A stretch of 7,348 nt of DNA. Source: CBDULQ01 sp965368115 (lineage in GTDB: Bacteria > Pseudomonadota > Gammaproteobacteria > SZUA-229). Under the pieces are notes generated by a model, which did no database searches, had not been told where the DNA came from, and saw nothing but the letters and a program-made list of their open reading frames with translations. The position numbers were made by a program, and so were the translations under genes. Below are positions 5,510-7,348 of the stretch, in pieces. The DNA is taken from contig CBDULQ010000187.1 in the NCBI GenBank assembly GCA_965368115.1, positions 1 through 7,348 of the forward strand, given 5' to 3'. Within the stretch, counting starts at the first letter, position 1. Each line of letters begins with the position of its first letter.

Positions 5510-5974
5510 ATGCAGATACGTGAGGCCCAGGCCGAAGATCTCGGCGCCATCAACGAAGTCATTCGTGCTGCAGTGATGAGCTGGTCATTGCCGGATCGGG
5601 TCAAGCGCCTGTCCATGAACAGCCATTGTTACGATGAACTGGATCTGCGTCACTATCATTTTCTGGTCGCCGAACAGGAACGGCACGTCGTCGGTGTCGC
5701 CGCCGTGGATACCGACCTGCACCACCTCGACCAACAGTCAGCGCTGATACTGCACGGCATGTACGTGCTCCCGCAACATCACGGTGAAGGCATCGGCACG
5801 GCGCTTTTCGAAGCTGCCGAGAATTACATTAAGGAAAGCGGCGTCAATGGTATGCTGGTACGTGCGCAAAAAGACGCCACCGGCTTTTTCGAACACTGTG
5901 GCATGCATCGCCTGGCCATCACCGATGAAGAGCGCGACTACGCCAACCGCTACTGGAAAGCCCTGACCGACTGA
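5510..5974 (+). CDS. GNAT-family N-acetyltransferase
   Basis: This 154-residue protein has the GNAT fold order. A first strand and helix (MQIREAQAEDLGAINEVI) start the domain. A central strand (about 58-68) is followed by the acetyl-CoA-binding motif A at about 80-104. There LHGMYVLPQHHGEGIGTALF carries the Q-x-x-G-x-G signature (Gln89, Gly92, Gly94). A motif B region follows at 115-133, GMLVRAQKDATGFFEHCGM. It is predicted cytosolic and should transfer acetyl from acetyl-CoA to an amine; the acceptor cannot be read from the sequence. The frame is open back to 5366, but those extra codons overlap the reductase gene and have no domain content, so the ATG at 5510 is preferred although its ribosome binding site is weak. 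It lies only 22 nt beyond the terminator, so its promoter is unclear. Family call secure, function unknown. Confidence 0.87.
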   Translation: MQIREAQAEDLGAINEVIRAAVMSWSLPDRVKRLSMNSHCYDELDLRHYHFLVAEQERHVVGVAAVDTDLHHLDQQSALILHGMYVLPQHHGEGIGTALFEAAENYIKESGVNGMLVRAQKDATGFFEHCGMHRLAITDEERDYANRYWKALTD

Positions 5975-5992
5975 TCGCCCCGACAGGTGCCG

Positions 5993-6001
5993 TGATATAC
6001 T
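5993..6001 (+). promoter_or_regulatory. Extended -10 promoter upstream of the exported Cys/Gln protein
   Basis: TGATATACT is an extended -10 element: TG, one base, then TATACT (5 of 6). No good -35 is seen at 16-18 nt, which extended -10 promoters can do without. The predicted start near 6008 leaves a leader of about 50 nt before the ATG at 6059. Confidence 0.4.
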
Positions 6002-6058
6002 TTGAACCTGCAAGGGAATCATCACGACACACCTGCATATTCGGATCAGGAGGTCACC

Positions 6059-6643
6059 ATGCACACCATTCGCAAACGACTGTTCTGCCTGGGTCTGGCA
6101 CTGCTGCCGCTCATGGCGTTCGCAGCCGCACCGGGCAGCGGCTATCGCCTGTCCGACCAGATCAGAAGCCCATCACAATCCCAGCCTCAGAGCCCTATGC
6201 AGATCGATCCGCTACTGGGACAGAAAATGCAGCAGATGTTCCAGCAACAACCCGGTGTATCACCGGAAAGCCTGAACCCGGCATTCAATGCATTGAAGCA
6301 GAGCATCAGCCTGATGCAGCAACAGCAGCAGGCGGTAAACACTTCGCTGAGCCAGTGTATCGCCAAAACCTACAGTGTCGTGGAACAGAACCAGGCCAAT
6401 TGCGGACATGTACCGGCCGAGAAATGCTCGTCGCAACTGGTGATGAATTGTATAGAACCGGCGGTGAACGGCCTGAAACAGGCCGAACAACTGGTTCACG
6501 ATAAAATCAAGATGCTGCTTAACCAGCTCGCGGACTACATACCAAAGAACGAAAAAAAGCTGGAAGTCATGCAGGAAAATCGCGGCGGCAAAACCCGGCT
6601 GTTAGCACCCGGCATGAAACTGCCACTTAAATTGCGCCAGTAA
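6059..6643 (+). CDS. Exported protein of unknown function, Gln-rich with four cysteines
   Basis: This 194-residue protein is not one I recognise. The start is fixed by AGGAGG (6048-6053) 5 nt before the ATG at 6059. A classical signal peptide is clear: the charged MHTIRKR, a hydrophobic core LFCLGLALLPLMAF, and a likely cleavage after about residue 22 (AFA-AAPG). The cysteine at 10 is inside the signal core and there is no lipobox. The mature part begins with a Ser/Gln/Pro-rich, probably disordered stretch (about 36-66). A helical, Gln-rich region (71-110, with QQQQQ at 87-91) follows. Four cysteines at 100, 115, 123 and 131 could form two disulfides in the periplasm. A long helix (about 132-158) follows, then a basic C-terminus. 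An extended -10 lies upstream and a hairpin terminator directly downstream, so it is probably transcribed alone. A role in the cell envelope is likely only because the protein is exported. Confidence 0.8.
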   Translation: MHTIRKRLFCLGLALLPLMAFAAAPGSGYRLSDQIRSPSQSQPQSPMQIDPLLGQKMQQMFQQQPGVSPESLNPAFNALKQSISLMQQQQQAVNTSLSQCIAKTYSVVEQNQANCGHVPAEKCSSQLVMNCIEPAVNGLKQAEQLVHDKIKMLLNQLADYIPKNEKKLEVMQENRGGKTRLLAPGMKLPLKLRQ

Positions 6644-6644
6644 A

Positions 6645-6673
6645 AACCCCTCCGGTGAAACACCGAAGGGGTT
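6645..6673. terminator. Terminator hairpin shared by the convergent genes
   Basis: AACCCCT (6645-6651) pairs with AGGGGTT (6667-6673). After one C/A mismatch, CGGTG (6653-6657) pairs with CACCG around an AAA loop. On the minus strand the stem runs straight into TTTTT, so it is a strong terminator for the leftward DUF481 gene. On the plus strand the T run is short and the preceding A run belongs to the stop region, so it is weaker there. Confidence 0.8.
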
Positions 6674-6700
6674 AATGTCACACTCGGGTCATCACCGTTG

Positions 6701-7348
6701 TTAGAAGTTATAAACCAGGGTGACCGCGGTTTCGGTATCGGTATCATCGACACCCACCGGTACTTCCGAAGTGTTCTTGTAGGTGTAGGTGATCTTCATC
6801 GACAGGCTACCGTTGATCTGCGAAGACAGACCGGTTACCGACTTGGTGATGGTTACGTCACTACCGGCTTCGACCGTCAGCACTTCGGTGAATTTGGCCG
6901 ACTTGCTGATACCCCAGTCCAGCTTGGCAGCACCACGCACCAGACCTTCATTCTCGGTATCGCCATTGTCCAGCTTGCTTTGCCGTGCACCGGGACCGAT
7001 TTCCAGGTCCAGCTTAACCGCATCCGAATCCACCACTCGACGACCATAACCAATCGACTCGGTCACCTGATAGTCGTAACCGCTGAACCGATCGTTTTCG
7101 TAAGTGACCAGACCGAACAGATAATTCGGCTTTTTGATTTTATAGTCACTCTGTGCCGAGAAGGTATATTTCTCTGCAGTGGTGCCGGTTTCATCCGAGG
7201 CTTTCAAAGCCGTTACGTCCATCTTGTGACGCCAGTCTTCGCTTTCGGTGGACGCCATGCCCTTGGCGTTCAGTGTATCGGTTTCGGTGTTACCGCTGGT
7301 GGACACATAGCCCAACTCAGCGGATGCCTTCCACTGGTACAACTTGGC
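6701..7348 (-). CDS. DUF481 (YdiY-like) outer-membrane beta-barrel protein (partial, 5' end missing)
   Basis: The visible 215 residues run from the window edge to a TAA at 6703-6701. The opening part, SAELGYVSTSGNTETDTLNAKG, is typical of the start of mature DUF481/YdiY proteins, a family of salt- or stress-induced outer-membrane proteins of unclear function. The rest alternates polar and aromatic or hydrophobic residues in beta-hairpin fashion (for example KYTFSAQSDYKI and YLFGLVTYENDRFSGYDYQV). The chain ends in TAVTLVYNF; the C-terminal Phe with alternating hydrophobics is the usual signal for outer-membrane insertion by BamA. The true start, with the expected signal peptide, lies beyond position 7348, since the frame stays open to the edge. 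The shared hairpin at 6645-6673 gives it a T-rich terminator. The visible part has no cysteine. Confidence 0.88.
   Translation of the reverse strand, partial: AKLYQWKASAELGYVSTSGNTETDTLNAKGMASTESEDWRHKMDVTALKASDETGTTAEKYTFSAQSDYKIKKPNYLFGLVTYENDRFSGYDYQVTESIGYGRRVVDSDAVKLDLEIGPGARQSKLDNGDTENEGLVRGAAKLDWGISKSAKFTEVLTVEAGSDVTITKSVTGLSSQINGSLSMKITYTYKNTSEVPVGVDDTDTETAVTLVYNF

Noticed and set aside
4027..5616. 529-codon open frame on the minus strand opposite the reductase
   Set aside because: It mirrors the codon structure of the reductase gene; its product is His/Thr/Val-rich without any known domain. The plus-strand frame has clear active-site motifs.
6002..6058. Upstream in-frame start of the exported protein
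   Set aside because: It would bury the signal peptide behind 19 polar residues; the AGGAGG site supports the ATG at 6059.
5992..6504. 170-codon frame overlapping the exported protein in another frame
   Set aside because: It is a shadow of the exported protein's frame, with no ribosome binding site of its own and a low-complexity product.

Overview
The window looks like chromosomal DNA from a GSH-using gammaproteobacterium. The coding parts are moderately GC-rich and carry Gram-negative traits: a signal peptide, a predicted outer-membrane barrel, and an OxyR very close to that of E. coli. The pairing of a peroxiredoxin-glutaredoxin fusion with a GarB-like reductase is what is known from purple sulfur bacteria (Chromatiales), so a relative of that group is my best guess. 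The sequence alone does not prove it.

Layout, left to right. (1) The first codons of an unrecognised gene leave the window to the left on the minus strand, with a good sigma70-type promoter. (2) An AT-rich divergent spacer follows (71-449). (3) oxyR (450-1421) is followed after 6 nt by an MFS transporter (1428-2738), probably as an operon. (4) The 325-nt spacer 2739-3063 holds two head-to-head copies of a small palindromic repeat. It also holds a 13-of-16 match to the tetrameric OxyR-binding consensus, placed directly against a -35/-10 promoter. (5) A peroxiredoxin-glutaredoxin fusion gene (3064-3810) and a glutathione-disulfide/glutathione-amide reductase gene (4009-5412) follow, closed by a strong intrinsic terminator. 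(6) A GNAT acetyltransferase (5510-5974) comes next. (7) Then an unrecognised exported protein with four cysteines and Gln-rich segments (6059-6643). (8) Convergent with it is a DUF481/YdiY-like outer-membrane protein that runs off the right edge (6701-7348, minus). A terminator hairpin sits between the two.

How the genes fit together: OxyR senses H2O2 through Cys199/Cys208. It very probably binds at 2933-2969 and activates the peroxidase. The peroxidase reduces peroxide through its Prx domain and is recycled by its Grx domain with glutathione or glutathione amide. The neighbouring reductase regenerates the thiol. Sensor, operator, peroxidase and thiol recycling therefore lie within about 5 kb. 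The reductase lacks both NADPH-binding arginines of E. coli Gor and has Glu at the position of human Arg37, which points to an NADH-using, GarB-type enzyme. The last three genes have no visible link to this system. I found no tRNA, rRNA, CRISPR array or insertion sequence.
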